Of a stretch of 64,000 bases of DNA, positions 1 through 9,120 are shown piece by piece (position 1 is the stretch's first letter; each line of letters starts with the position of its first letter). The position numbers and the translations under genes were made by a program. The stretch spans positions 124,001-188,000 of the forward strand of contig CAJTFS010000001.1 in assembly GCA_910575495.1 (NCBI GenBank), read 5' to 3'. The stretch comes from Bacteroidales bacterium. GTDB lineage: Bacteria > Bacteroidota > Bacteroidia > Bacteroidales > Rikenellaceae. Under the pieces are notes generated by a model. The model made no database searches. It saw only the letters and a list, made by a program, of their open reading frames with translations, and was not told the origin of the DNA.

Positions 1-531
1 CTCGATGCCGAGAAGATCGCCTACATGCTCGAACTCCGCGCTTCGAACAACGACGTCGTGGCTCCCTATGCCGACAAGTTCCCGGGTTCGAAGTTCATCG
101 CCGGCCGCAAGCCGTGGGAAGTGAAGGTCGACATCGCCATGCCCTGCGCCACGCAGAACGAATTGGACGGCGACGACGCCAAGCAGCTCCTGGCCAACGG
201 CGTGAAGATCGTGGCCGAAGTCTCGAACATGGGCTGCCGCCCCGAAGCGATCGACGCATTCATCGCCGCGAAGATCCCCTACGGCCCGGGCAAGGCCGTG
301 AACGCCGGCGGCGTGGCCACGTCGGGACTGGAAATGACGCAAAACTCGCAGAAACTCAACTGGACGGCCGAGGAGGTCGATGCCAAGCTGCACCAGATCA
401 TGTCGTCGATCCACGGCGCCTGCCTGGAGTACGGCACCGAGCAGGACGGCTACATCAACTACATGAAGGGCGCCAACATCGCCGGTTTCATGAAGGTGGC
501 CAAGTCGATGGTCGAGCAGGGCATTCTGTAA
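1..531 (+). CDS. gdhA: Glutamate dehydrogenase, 3' part
   Basis: Reading frame is open from base 1, so the 5' end lies outside the window; 176 residues are visible. The protein catalyses NAD(P)H-dependent interconversion of 2-oxoglutarate plus ammonium and glutamate in the cytosol. Visible blocks typical of hexameric bacterial GdhA are PCATQNEL in the cofactor domain, VAEVSNMGC, and YGPGKAVNAGGVATSGLEM before the C-terminal helices ending in KVAKSMVEQGIL. The C-terminus is complete and a strong terminator follows. No oddity is seen. Cofactor specificity cannot be judged from this part. Confidence 0.95.
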   Translation, partial: LDAEKIAYMLELRASNNDVVAPYADKFPGSKFIAGRKPWEVKVDIAMPCATQNELDGDDAKQLLANGVKIVAEVSNMGCRPEAIDAFIAAKIPYGPGKAVNAGGVATSGLEMTQNSQKLNWTAEEVDAKLHQIMSSIHGACLEYGTEQDGYINYMKGANIAGFMKVAKSMVEQGIL

Positions 532-549
532 TCATCACGCCGCACAAAG

Positions 550-583
550 AAAAAGGTGGGAGGTTCGGTCTCCCGCCTTTTTT
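550..583 (+). terminator. Rho-independent terminator of gdhA
   Basis: An 8-bp G/C-rich stem (GGTGGGAG with CTCCCGCC, one G-U pair) with a 7-base loop is preceded by an A-run and followed by six T. It lies 18 bases after the gdhA stop. Confidence 0.9.
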
Positions 584-1050
584 CGTGCCGGGCAACGGCA
601 GCCGACCCGGAGTGACAGGGGTCACGGCTCTTGTCAGAGAGGTGGTAGATTCAGCAATCCGCTGGCGGCGTAATGGCGCGGGAGGGTTAGGAATCGTTGT
701 TTGTTTGCGGTTGTTTGCCACCGGTTTTCGATAGTTTTACAATTCGCAGAGTCGCGCGGGCCGCAGCCAGCTTACGGTTTTGGTTCGGCAGAGATACCGG
801 CACCGGCTTTTTGTCCGACGCTGTCGACCGGTGGCGCAAAAGTTCTCGTGCCGAAGCCAGCGGGGCGAGTATTGCGAGCCTCCGCAGGGCGGGGCTTCGG
901 CTCGCACGGCTGAAGCCGGTATTTAGCTCTGCAAGCTGCGGCCGCCCCGAACATCTTTTCCCTCTACCTTTCCGCGTTGCCGCCAGTTGCATATTCCAGT
1001 CTGCCGTGGAGCCGAAGAACAATTCAGAATTCACAATTCAAAATGCACAA
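584..1050. other. Non-coding stretch after gdhA
   Basis: No credible gene, RNA or promoter is seen. Several overlapping open frames on both strands are G/C-driven and have no recognisable protein features. The right edge runs into the repeat island that starts near 1,055. Confidence 0.5.
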
Positions 1051-1054
1051 TTTG

Positions 1055-1522
1055 TCATTCTGAGGAGGTCGTCGACCGACGAAGAATCTGATTCCTTATC
1101 GTTTGTCATAGATTCTTGACTGCACTTCGTTTGTCTTTCTCCTCCTTGCGAGGCATAGTCCGCAAGCGGCCTCTGCACTCGCTGCGTTCATCATAGATTC
1201 TTCGCTAACGCTCAGAATGACAATTATGGCAAGCATGTCCCGCAGGCTCTGGTCTCTTTCTGATCGGAAGACCTTGCGCCCGGGGCCGGCTCGCGCTAAA
1301 AGCGCGACCCCCGCAGCCGGCCCGGGCGAGCACTTGAAGAATAAATACTGCTGATTAATAGATTCTTCGGCTTCGCCTCAGAATGACAACGGTGGAATCG
1401 AACTCTCGAAGAGAATCTATTAATTCTAAATTTTGAATTAATCCCCTACGGGGCTTAACTTTACTCTTGCTCGGTAAAGCCCGTAAACGGTCTTTACTCT
1501 CGCTTAATCGTAAAGTTGTGAA
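1055..1522. repeat. Repeat island with CATTCTGAG/GAAGAATCT elements
   Basis: Three short elements share the frame GTCATTCTGAG...GAAGAATCT with different middles (near 1,057-1,088, 1,193-1,222 and 1,357-1,388). The block at 1,117-1,222 recurs with one mismatch and in inverted orientation at 43,988-44,093. The block at about 1,470-1,522 (GCTCGGTAAAG...CGCTTAATCGTAAAGTTGTG) recurs at about 44,340-44,393. The island leads directly into the FISUMP fragment. No gene is seen. Confidence 0.75.
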
Positions 1523-1769
1523 TTGAACTTGTTCCCTCTCCGCCGCATTCCTTCGAGCGATTGCTTTACAATGCCTGCTGCGGGCAGCCGCCACGACGGC
1601 TCGGGGGCATTGGACAAAGTGGGCGAACACGGTACGATGTACTCTTCTTCGCCCTTGGCCTTGGGCGTTCGGCTTGCAGGGGTGTTCGGGTTCCGTGCCG
1701 CCGAAGTCGATCCCCTGGGTATCGGAAGCCGGGCACGTGCCTTTCCCGTGCGCTGCGTCCAGCATCTAC
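1523..1769 (+). pseudogene. FISUMP-domain C-terminal fragment
   Basis: An uninterrupted frame reads LFPLRRI..., then FTMPAAGSR...GSGALDKVGEHG..YSSS and ends FPVRCVQHL. This matches the C-terminal half of the Fibrobacter-succinogenes-major-paralogous (FISUMP) domain, whose usual end is PAAGYR...GALxNVGSxGxYWSSS...GFSVRCVQ. The N-terminal part, signal peptide and a proper start are missing. The fragment stops exactly where the convergent P-type ATPase gene ends (1,770). A second, different fragment with the same upstream boundary lies on the minus strand at 43.6-43.9 kb. It is a gene relic or silent cassette; I favour relic. Confidence 0.6.
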
Positions 1770-4349
1770 CTATCGGAACTGCCGGCGCCGCAAGGCACGG
1801 ACGGCCTCGCCCGCCAGCGCGAAACACGAAGTGGCACCGATGAGGATCAACCACTCCTGCCACGTGAGCGGCACCGTGCGGAACACCTCACCGCCCAGCT
1901 CGACGATGACCACCTGCCCGACGCCGATGGCCGCAAGGATCAGAAAGAATTCACGGCCCCCTTTCAACGAACGGAAAACCGAATGGCTGGTTTCGAACCC
2001 TTTGGCGTTGAACATGTTCCAGAACTGCATGAAGACGAAGACGGAGAAAAAGAGGGTGAGCTGCCGCAGGGTTAGTTCGGCCCCGCCGACACTCCAGCGC
2101 AGCAGCATCCCCAGCAGCAGGGCCACCATCGCACCGCCGCAGACGAAGATCGTGCGCGCCATGGCGGGCGTGATGATGAATTCGTCGCGCGGCCGCGGCT
2201 TCTCGTTCATCACCTCGGCGTTGGGCGGCAGCGACGCCATCGCCATGGCGGCGAAGGTGTCCATAATGATGTTGATCCACAGAATCTGCACCACGGTGAG
2301 CGGCATTTCGGTGCCGAAGATCGCACCGGCCAGACAGATGACGATGGCCGCGAAGTTGATCGTCAGCTGAAAGAGCACGAACCGCTGGATGTTGCGGTAG
2401 AGCGACCGACCCCACATGACGGCCGTGGCGATGGAGGAAAACGAATCGTCCAGCAACGTAATGTCCGAGGCCTCCTTGGCCACGGAGGTTCCCGAGCCCA
2501 TCGAGAGCCCGACATGGGCGAAGTTGAGCGCCGGGGCATCGTTGGTGCCGTCGCCCGTGACGGCCACCACTTCGCCGCAACGCTGCAAGAGGCGCACCAG
2601 GCGCTGTTTGTCCAAAGGCCGGGCACGGGAAAGAACCTTGAGCGCACGAACGCGACCCAGCAGCTCCTCGTCGCTTGCCGCAGCGAACTCCGCACCCGTC
2701 ATGCGGTTGGCGTCGCCGTCGGCGGCATCGTCCCACAGACCCGTCTGCCGGGCGATCTCGCAGGCGGTCGCCGAAGTGTCGCCCGTGACGATCTTGATGC
2801 CGATACCCGCCTGCCGGCAACGCTGCACGGCGGCCGGAACATCGGCGCGCACCGGATCGGCGATCGCCGCCACGGCCGCAAAATGCAGTCCGCCGCGGGC
2901 CACGGCTTCCCGGCATGTCGACGCATCGGTCTCGGCCCACGCGATGCCCAGCGTACGCATGGCACGGCTCTGGAAAGCGGCCAGCTGCGCGGCCACGCAC
3001 GCTTCCCTGCCGTCGTCGGCGCACATGGCCCGCACGATCTCGGGCGCCCCCTTGACACACAGCACCCGCCGGCCGGAAACACCGCTGCGGATGATGGTAG
3101 CCATGTATTTGCGTTCGGTCGAGAAGGTGAGCCGGTCGACAATCGCGGCACCCGCCCGCAGCGATTCATAAGAAAAACCGTGCTCGTTCAGCCATGCGAG
3201 CAGCGCCCCTTCGGTCGGATTGCCGAGGATGCGCCCCTCGGCATCGAGGAATGCGGTGGAATTGGCCGCGACGATTTCGGCGAAATCGCGCTCGGGCAGC
3301 GTATCATAGCGCTCCAGCTCCTGCACGTGCATGCGGTTCTGCGTCAGCGTGCCGGTCTTGTCGGTGCAGATGACCGTCACGGCGCCCATCGTCTCGCATG
3401 CATGCATCCGCCGCACCAGGTTGTTGGTCCGGAGCATGCGCCGCATCGACATGGCGAGCGACAAGGTGATGCTCATGGGCAGCCCCTCGGGCACGGCCAT
3501 GACGATGATGGCCACCGAAACCATGAAGAGGTGCAGGACATGCTGCGAAACGACGAGCCAGTCGTTATGCAACAGATCGCTGAAAAACAACGCCTTGCCC
3601 AGCAGAATGCAGAAAATGACAACGGCCAGTCCGACGCCGACCCGGCCGATCAAGCGCGAAAGACGCTTCAGCTGACGGTCGAGCGGCGTAGGCTCCTCGT
3701 TCGGCGCCGCGGCCTGCTCGGTCACGCGCCCGGCCTCGGTCCGGTCGCCCACAGCGGTGACGACCAAGCGTCCGTAGCCGTCGGCGACGGTCGTTCCGCG
3801 CAGCACGATGTTGGAAGGATAGGTGGCCTCGGAATCGAAATGGGCCGCATCGACGGTCTTGTCCACCTCGGGTTCGCCCGTGAGGGTCGATTCGTCGATC
3901 TTGAGCGATACGGCCTCTACCAGCTCGCCGTCGGCGGGCACGGTCTCGCCGCTCTCGATGACAACCAAGTCGCCGACGACCACCTCGCGCCGCGGAACGG
4001 AGCGCATGGCACCGTCGCGCATGACCTTCACGGCGATGTCGTCGTTGACCCGATTGAGACGCCGGAAGCGCCGCCGGGCATCCCACTCGAAGAAGAACCC
4101 GACGCAGGTGGCAAGGACGATGGCGCAGAGAATGCCGATCGACTCGGTGAAGTCGGAGCGCACGCAGCCGATCGCGAGCGACAGTACGGCAGCGAACAAC
4201 AGCACCTTGATGATCGGATCGCGGAACTTTTCGGCGAGAAGTCTCCAAGCCGGCTCGTCGCGCGGCGGAGCGATGACATTGTCGCCGTGGAGGCGCCGGC
4301 TTTCGGCAACCTCACGGGCGGAGAGACCGACAGGAGAGAAACGGATCAT
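1770..4349 (-). CDS. Calcium-transporting P-type ATPase (P2B-like)
   Basis: An 859-residue inner-membrane ATPase. In order: N-terminal cytoplasmic region, M1-M2, actuator domain with TGEPEVDKT (about residue 158), M3-M4 with PEGLP (about 290), phosphorylation site DKTGTLTQN (about 333), the hinge motif GDGTNDAPAL, and C-terminal membrane helices with NIIMDTFAAMA. PEGLP and the length fit calcium-translocating PMCA-type bacterial ATPases; the ion is inferred from the family. I place the start at the ATG whose first bases overlap the rodA stop (ATGA), so the gene is translationally coupled to rodA. The open frame continues upstream through rodA, but that part is a shadow. It is the last gene of the mre/rod cluster; a role in shape is not implied. 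Confidence 0.9.
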   Translation of the reverse strand: MIRFSPVGLSAREVAESRRLHGDNVIAPPRDEPAWRLLAEKFRDPIIKVLLFAAVLSLAIGCVRSDFTESIGILCAIVLATCVGFFFEWDARRRFRRLNRVNDDIAVKVMRDGAMRSVPRREVVVGDLVVIESGETVPADGELVEAVSLKIDESTLTGEPEVDKTVDAAHFDSEATYPSNIVLRGTTVADGYGRLVVTAVGDRTEAGRVTEQAAAPNEEPTPLDRQLKRLSRLIGRVGVGLAVVIFCILLGKALFFSDLLHNDWLVVSQHVLHLFMVSVAIIVMAVPEGLPMSITLSLAMSMRRMLRTNNLVRRMHACETMGAVTVICTDKTGTLTQNRMHVQELERYDTLPERDFAEIVAANSTAFLDAEGRILGNPTEGALLAWLNEHGFSYESLRAGAAIVDRLTFSTERKYMATIIRSGVSGRRVLCVKGAPEIVRAMCADDGREACVAAQLAAFQSRAMRTLGIAWAETDASTCREAVARGGLHFAAVAAIADPVRADVPAAVQRCRQAGIGIKIVTGDTSATACEIARQTGLWDDAADGDANRMTGAEFAAASDEELLGRVRALKVLSRARPLDKQRLVRLLQRCGEVVAVTGDGTNDAPALNFAHVGLSMGSGTSVAKEASDITLLDDSFSSIATAVMWGRSLYRNIQRFVLFQLTINFAAIVICLAGAIFGTEMPLTVVQILWINIIMDTFAAMAMASLPPNAEVMNEKPRPRDEFIITPAMARTIFVCGGAMVALLLGMLLRWSVGGAELTLRQLTLFFSVFVFMQFWNMFNAKGFETSHSVFRSLKGGREFFLILAAIGVGQVVIVELGGEVFRTVPLTWQEWLILIGATSCFALAGEAVRALRRRQFR

Positions 4350-5794
4350 GGCATCTGACTTTCCAAAGGGAACTGCCGTGTGGAGGCGTCGAGCCGCACG
4401 GCGATGAACAACAGCATGGTGAAGGCGACCAGCGACGAACCGCCGTAGCTCATGTAGGGCAGCGGAATGCCCATGACGGGCATCAGACCGATGGTCATGC
4501 CGACGTTGACCAGAACGTGGAACAGCAGAATGGATGCCACGCAATAACAATAGACGCGTCCGAAAGGCTCCTGCTGCCGCTCGCCCATGCGCATCAGCCG
4601 CATGATCAACAGACACATGAGAATCAGCACGGCGGTGGCGCCGAGAAAACCCCACTCCTCGCCGACGGTGCAGAAGATGAAGTCGGTATGCCGCTCGGGC
4701 ACGAACCCGTACTTGATCTGCGTACCCTGCAAAAAGCCCTTGCCCGTCCAGCCGCCCGAGCCGATGGCGATCTTCGACTGGTTGACGTTGTAGTCGATGC
4801 CCAGCGGATCGCTGCGGATGCCCAGGAAACTGAGGATGCGGTTCTGCTGGTGGGGTTTCAGAATGTTGTCGAAGATATACCCCGTGGTCGAGAGGAAGAT
4901 GAGCGCCCCGACGAAAAGGGCCACGGGCAGGAAGATGCTGCGCAGGTTGGCCCGGTAGGCGTAGGCGGCGATGAAGAAGAACGACAGGAAGGTGACGGCG
5001 AGCAACGCACCGTAGAACGTGACGGCTCCGGGAGCGGCGAAGTGCATGACGAGCCAGATGAGCAGACTGCTCAGAGCCAGCGCCGCCAGGTAGACGATGC
5101 GCGACCGCCACTCGCCGCTCATCATGGCCTCGGAGAGGGTGCAGATGAGGATCAGCAGAATCAGCAGCGCAGTCGACGAGAGGAGGAACGACGTGATGAA
5201 GAGCGTGGCGATCAGCAGAATGGGGATGCAGAGCCACTTGTTGAGCCCCTCGCGGTAGAGGACGAAGAGAAACGAACCCAGCACGATGCCCGAACCGGTG
5301 TCGTTCTGCAGGATGATGATCATGAGCGGCATGCAGATGATCATCCCCACCTTCAGCAGGTCGCCGGGCCGGTTGATCGAGAAAGAATAGGAACTCATGG
5401 CGCGGGCCAGCGCCAGCGCCGTAGCGATCTTAACGAACTCGACGGGCTGGATGCGCACCGAGCCGAATTCGAACCACGCCTTGGCGCCGTTGACCTCGCG
5501 GCCGAAGAACAATGCGGCGACGAGCACGGCCAGGCCGGCGAAATAAGCCGGGTAGGCGAGCATGTGGAAGAACCGCTTGTCGAGCAGCAGCACGACGAGC
5601 GCGGCGCACGAAGCGATGCCGATCCAGACGGCCTGCTTCATGTAGAAATGCGACGAGGCGAACATGTTGACCGAATTCTCGTTATACGACGCGGAGAAGA
5701 TCGACACGGCCCCCAGGACGACGATGACGGCATAGAGCAGGATCGTCCACAGGTCGAGGTGCCCGAAGATTCCGGAAAAACGGCTAACGGTCAT
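4346..5794 (-). CDS. rodA: Rod shape-determining protein RodA
   Basis: A 482-residue SEDS-family polytopic membrane protein, the peptidoglycan glycosyltransferase partner of PBP2 in lateral wall synthesis. Many hydrophobic helices are visible, plus SEDS landmarks such as NDTGSGIVLGSF, the segment QNRILSFLGIRSDPLG, QSKIAIGSGGWTGKG and the C-terminal PYMSYGGSS. It is somewhat longer than the E. coli protein, as usual in Bacteroidetes, with an enlarged central region. It overlaps mrdA by 11 bases upstream and the ATPase by 4 bases downstream. Position after mrdA separates it from FtsW. Confidence 0.95.
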   Translation of the reverse strand: MTVSRFSGIFGHLDLWTILLYAVIVVLGAVSIFSASYNENSVNMFASSHFYMKQAVWIGIASCAALVVLLLDKRFFHMLAYPAYFAGLAVLVAALFFGREVNGAKAWFEFGSVRIQPVEFVKIATALALARAMSSYSFSINRPGDLLKVGMIICMPLMIIILQNDTGSGIVLGSFLFVLYREGLNKWLCIPILLIATLFITSFLLSSTALLILLILICTLSEAMMSGEWRSRIVYLAALALSSLLIWLVMHFAAPGAVTFYGALLAVTFLSFFFIAAYAYRANLRSIFLPVALFVGALIFLSTTGYIFDNILKPHQQNRILSFLGIRSDPLGIDYNVNQSKIAIGSGGWTGKGFLQGTQIKYGFVPERHTDFIFCTVGEEWGFLGATAVLILMCLLIMRLMRMGERQQEPFGRVYCYCVASILLFHVLVNVGMTIGLMPVMGIPLPYMSYGGSSLVAFTMLLFIAVRLDASTRQFPLESQMP

Positions 5795-7613
5795 AGGAGG
5801 GGTAATAGATATTCATGTTCTTGATGCGCTGGAGCAACTCGGGACGCCGGATGGTGTCCGTGAGGTAGAACTCCTCCAGCAGGCTGGCGATGGGCAGCGC
5901 GGCCGCAGCGCCGTAACCGCCGTTCTCGACGTAGACCGAGATGGCGATGCGGGGATTGTTGCGCGGCGCGAACGACAGGAACGTCGAGTGGTCCTTGCCA
6001 TGGGGGTTCTGGGCCGTACCGGTCTTGCCGCAGACGTCCCAACCCTCCAGATAGGCGTCGGTCGAGGTGCCGGCGACATTGACGCCGCGCCACATGCCGT
6101 CGACGATGGGCTCGAAATATTTGGGATCGACCATCGTATAGTGGCGCTCGTAGAAACGGGCGTCGAGCGAATCCTGCCCCTCGATCCGGCGGACGATGTG
6201 GGGAATGTAGTAATAACCGCGGTTGGCGACGATGGCGGCGAGGTTGGCCAGCTGCAGCGGCGTACAGCCCAGCTCGCCCTGACCGATGGAGAGCGAAAGC
6301 AGCGTGAGCGAATTCCACGACCGACGGTAGCGCCGGTTGTAGAACTCGAGGTCGGGGACATAGCCGTGGCCCTCGTCGAGGAAGTCGGAGCCGAGCTTGC
6401 GCCCGAAACCGAAGCTGTGGACATACTCTTTCCAGACGTCGAAGCCCTCCTTGACACCGCCGTACTTGGGATTGTCGAGGATGTCGCGGAAGACATAGCA
6501 GAAGTAGGCGTTGCACGAAGTGGCCACGGCGAAGCGCAGGTCGAGCGGCGACGAATGGGCGTGGCAGGCCATGCGCTGGCGGCCGACCTGATAGCCCATG
6601 TGGCATTCGTGAAGATCGGAGGGCCGCAGCACGCCCTCCTGCAACCCGATGAGGCCCTGCACTACCTTGAAGGTGGATCCGGGAGGATACTTGGCTTTCA
6701 CGGCGCGGTTGAAGAGCGGGCGCCGCTTGTTGCGGAGCATGCGCATGTAGTTGTTGCCGCGCTGGCGGCCGACCAGCTCGTCGGGGTCGTAGGTGGGCGA
6801 CGAGACCATCATCAGAATCTCACCCGTCGAAGGCTCGATGGCCACGGCGGCGCCCACCTTGCCGCGCATGAGCTCCTCGCCCAGGAGCTGGAGCCGGGCA
6901 TCGATCGTGCTGACGATCGAGCGGCCGGGATCGGGCAGCGAATCGTAATGACCGTCCATGTAGGAACCCTTGATCTCGCCGTGGGTGTCGATCTCCTGGA
7001 TCTTCACTCCCTTGTTGCCGCGCAACACCGTCTCGTAGGCCGACTCCACGCCGGTGAGGCCCACGTAGTCGCCGGCCTGGTAGTAGGGATGGCGCTTGAG
7101 GTATTCGGCCGTCACCTCGCTGACGAAACCCAGCAGGTTGCCTCCCACCTTGCGCGGATAGCGCCGCACGGTGCGGTAGACGGTGTAGAAACCGCGGAAA
7201 TTGCACTCATCGAAACGCAGTTTGTCCTCCTTGGCGATGTAGCTGGCCACCAGACGCGGCGCTCGCGGACGCATGCGGGCGTTGGCCAATTCGCGCCTGA
7301 CGCGCTCGATGGGGATGTTGAGCACCTCGCACAGACGCACGGTGTCGAAACCGCGCTTGTCGATCTCGCGGGCGATGACCATCAGGTCGTAGCACTCGCG
7401 GCTCTGCACCAGGAACTCACCGTTGCGGTCGAGCACCTCGCCGCGCGGCGGATAGAGCACCACATGACGCAGCACGTTGGCCTTGGCCATCTCCTCGTAG
7501 CGCTCGTCGAAGAGCTGCAGCCACGCCAGGCGGCCGATCAACAAGGCGAAGACCAGCAGCACGACCCCCTGCAGGAGCCGCATGCGGAAAAGGCTGTCGG
7601 CGGGACCGTTCAT
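5784..7613 (-). CDS. mrdA: Penicillin-binding protein 2
   Basis: A 609-residue class B PBP: one N-terminal membrane helix (LLQGVVLLVFALLIGRLAWLQ), a PBP dimerisation domain, then a transpeptidase domain with SxxK in PPGSTFKVV, SxN in TSCNAYF and KTG in CGKTGTAQN. It crosslinks peptidoglycan during elongation with RodA. The chosen ATG overlaps the mreD stop as ATGA. A longer in-frame extension exists upstream but lies inside mreD and adds no signal-like sequence. All catalytic motifs look intact. Confidence 0.95.
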   Translation of the reverse strand: MNGPADSLFRMRLLQGVVLLVFALLIGRLAWLQLFDERYEEMAKANVLRHVVLYPPRGEVLDRNGEFLVQSRECYDLMVIAREIDKRGFDTVRLCEVLNIPIERVRRELANARMRPRAPRLVASYIAKEDKLRFDECNFRGFYTVYRTVRRYPRKVGGNLLGFVSEVTAEYLKRHPYYQAGDYVGLTGVESAYETVLRGNKGVKIQEIDTHGEIKGSYMDGHYDSLPDPGRSIVSTIDARLQLLGEELMRGKVGAAVAIEPSTGEILMMVSSPTYDPDELVGRQRGNNYMRMLRNKRRPLFNRAVKAKYPPGSTFKVVQGLIGLQEGVLRPSDLHECHMGYQVGRQRMACHAHSSPLDLRFAVATSCNAYFCYVFRDILDNPKYGGVKEGFDVWKEYVHSFGFGRKLGSDFLDEGHGYVPDLEFYNRRYRRSWNSLTLLSLSIGQGELGCTPLQLANLAAIVANRGYYYIPHIVRRIEGQDSLDARFYERHYTMVDPKYFEPIVDGMWRGVNVAGTSTDAYLEGWDVCGKTGTAQNPHGKDHSTFLSFAPRNNPRIAISVYVENGGYGAAAALPIASLLEEFYLTDTIRRPELLQRIKNMNIYYPSYDR

Positions 7614-8128
7614 AGACGGGCTACGAATTTGGCGGTGAAGATGCGTGTGAGCAGCCACACGACGGCCACGGTGACGGAGCCGCTGGCGATGGTACGCACG
7701 ACGGTACGCAGCGCATGGCTCCACGACAGAGCCTCGAACGTGAAGAAGACGGCGTGGTGCAGCACCACGAGGATGACCAGGTAATCGAGAAAGACATGGT
7801 GTCCGAGCCGCTCGGGCGAGGGGACGCCGCCGTCGCGCAGGTCATCGCGGCCGTAGAGATTCGTGAGAAGGAACGGACGCACGAAAGCGATCAGCACCGT
7901 GGCAATGGTGTTGATGCCGGCCGTACCCATCAGGAAATCCATCGTAGCGCCCATGACCACCCCGGCGAACAGAAGCCACACGGCGAACGTGTCGACGGGC
8001 AACAGAACGATGAAAGCCACGTAGATCAGCGGATTGAGATAGATGCTCACCGAGAGGTTGTCGAACAGGAAGACCTGCAACAACACGGTGACCACGAAAA
8101 GCAGCGAATATGTGACTATGCGCAACAT
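7610..8128 (-). CDS. mreD: Rod shape-determining protein MreD
   Basis: A 172-residue hydrophobic protein with about five membrane segments, at the normal MreD position between mreC and mrdA. MreD is an inner-membrane component of the elongasome. Sequence conservation in the family is low, so the call rests on hydropathy, length and the operon. It is spaced three bases from mreC and overlaps mrdA by four. Confidence 0.85.
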   Translation of the reverse strand: MLRIVTYSLLFVVTVLLQVFLFDNLSVSIYLNPLIYVAFIVLLPVDTFAVWLLFAGVVMGATMDFLMGTAGINTIATVLIAFVRPFLLTNLYGRDDLRDGGVPSPERLGHHVFLDYLVILVVLHHAVFFTFEALSWSHALRTVVRTIASGSVTVAVVWLLTRIFTAKFVARL

Positions 8129-8131
8129 CGG

Positions 8132-8986
8132 TTATTCGTTACGGATATACTCTTCCACGCCCTCGCTCTTCTCCAACCCGATGATTTCGTTGGCATCGCG
8201 GTTTTCCACCAGGATGACGTCGGTCAGTTTGGAGAATTCGGCGGCCAGACGCACGCGGACCGTGAAAGCGGTGCGGGTTTCGTTCATCGAGACGCGCTCG
8301 ACCCGGCCGATGAGCACGTCCTCGGGGAAGAACTGCGAGAAACCCGTGGTCACGACCTCCTGTCCCAGCTTGGGCTCGGAATATTTGGACAATTCGCCGA
8401 ACAGCACCGTGTGGGGGTCGGCGCCGTCCCAGTAGACCGAGCCGAAATAATCGGCGCCCTCCAGCTTGCCGCTGGCGCGGAACGACGTATTGAGCACGGG
8501 CATCGCCACCGAATAGCGGTCGGTGCAGTCGATGATATACCCCACCATTGCGCCGCCGGGCGTGAGGACGGCCATGTCGGGCACCACGCCGTCGCCGTAA
8601 CCGCGATTGATGGTGATGAAGTTCTGCGTGCGGTTGATCGAATTGGAGACCACCGTAGCGGTCATGACGCGGTATTTCGAACCGCCGATCTCGGTCATGT
8701 ACTTGCGCAGACGGGCGATGTTGGCCGCCTCGTCATACTGGGCCAGCCGCTCCTCAAGATAGGCGACCCGTTCGAGCAGGGCCTTGTTCTCCGTCCCGAG
8801 GCTGAAGTAACGCCGCACGCCGGCAGAAAAACCGTGTACGGCACCCGCCGCGGCATTCGACCGGGCCAGCAGGCGCGCCTGGGTATAACAGGTCGAACGC
8901 GCGTAGTAGCCGACGGCCACCGCCTCCAGCGCCACGAACAACGCCACGACATAGACGCTGCGGATGAACTCGATGAGTTTGCGCAC
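8132..8986 (-). CDS. mreC: Rod shape-determining protein MreC
   Basis: A 284-residue bitopic protein: short cytoplasmic tail, one membrane helix (VYVVALFVALEAVAVGYYA), a periplasmic coiled coil (about residues 70-95, ENKALLERVAYLEERLAQ) and the MreC beta domain with INRGYGDGVVPDMAVLTPGG and GQEVVTTGFSQFFPEDVLIG. It links MreB filaments to the wall synthases. A 134-base gap with a 10-bp hairpin separates it from mreB. Confidence 0.93.
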   Translation of the reverse strand: MRKLIEFIRSVYVVALFVALEAVAVGYYARSTCYTQARLLARSNAAAGAVHGFSAGVRRYFSLGTENKALLERVAYLEERLAQYDEAANIARLRKYMTEIGGSKYRVMTATVVSNSINRTQNFITINRGYGDGVVPDMAVLTPGGAMVGYIIDCTDRYSVAMPVLNTSFRASGKLEGADYFGSVYWDGADPHTVLFGELSKYSEPKLGQEVVTTGFSQFFPEDVLIGRVERVSMNETRTAFTVRVRLAAEFSKLTDVILVENRDANEIIGLEKSEGVEEYIRNE

Positions 8987-9026
8987 GGTTCCGAGAGATT
9001 GGAGATTGCGAAGTTACCTAATCCAA

Positions 9027-9051
9027 GATTGCGGGCAGAGGGCCCGCAATC
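9027..9051 (-). other. Hairpin in the mreB-mreC spacer
   Basis: A perfect 10-bp inverted repeat (GATTGCGGGC / GCCCGCAATC, 5-base loop) lies between mreB and mreC. It has no T-run on the coding strand, so it is more likely an mRNA processing or stability structure than a terminator. Confidence 0.5.
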
Positions 9052-9120
9052 CGCAAACAATTGATTATCACTATTTCTTGCCCCGGCCTGCCGGACATCG
9101 CATCCGCCGCCGGGAAGCGT

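Noticed and set aside
4350..5237. Apparent N-terminal extension of the P-type ATPase
   Set aside because: It is the out-of-frame shadow of rodA; the ATPase ATG overlaps the rodA stop and the family N-terminus begins there.
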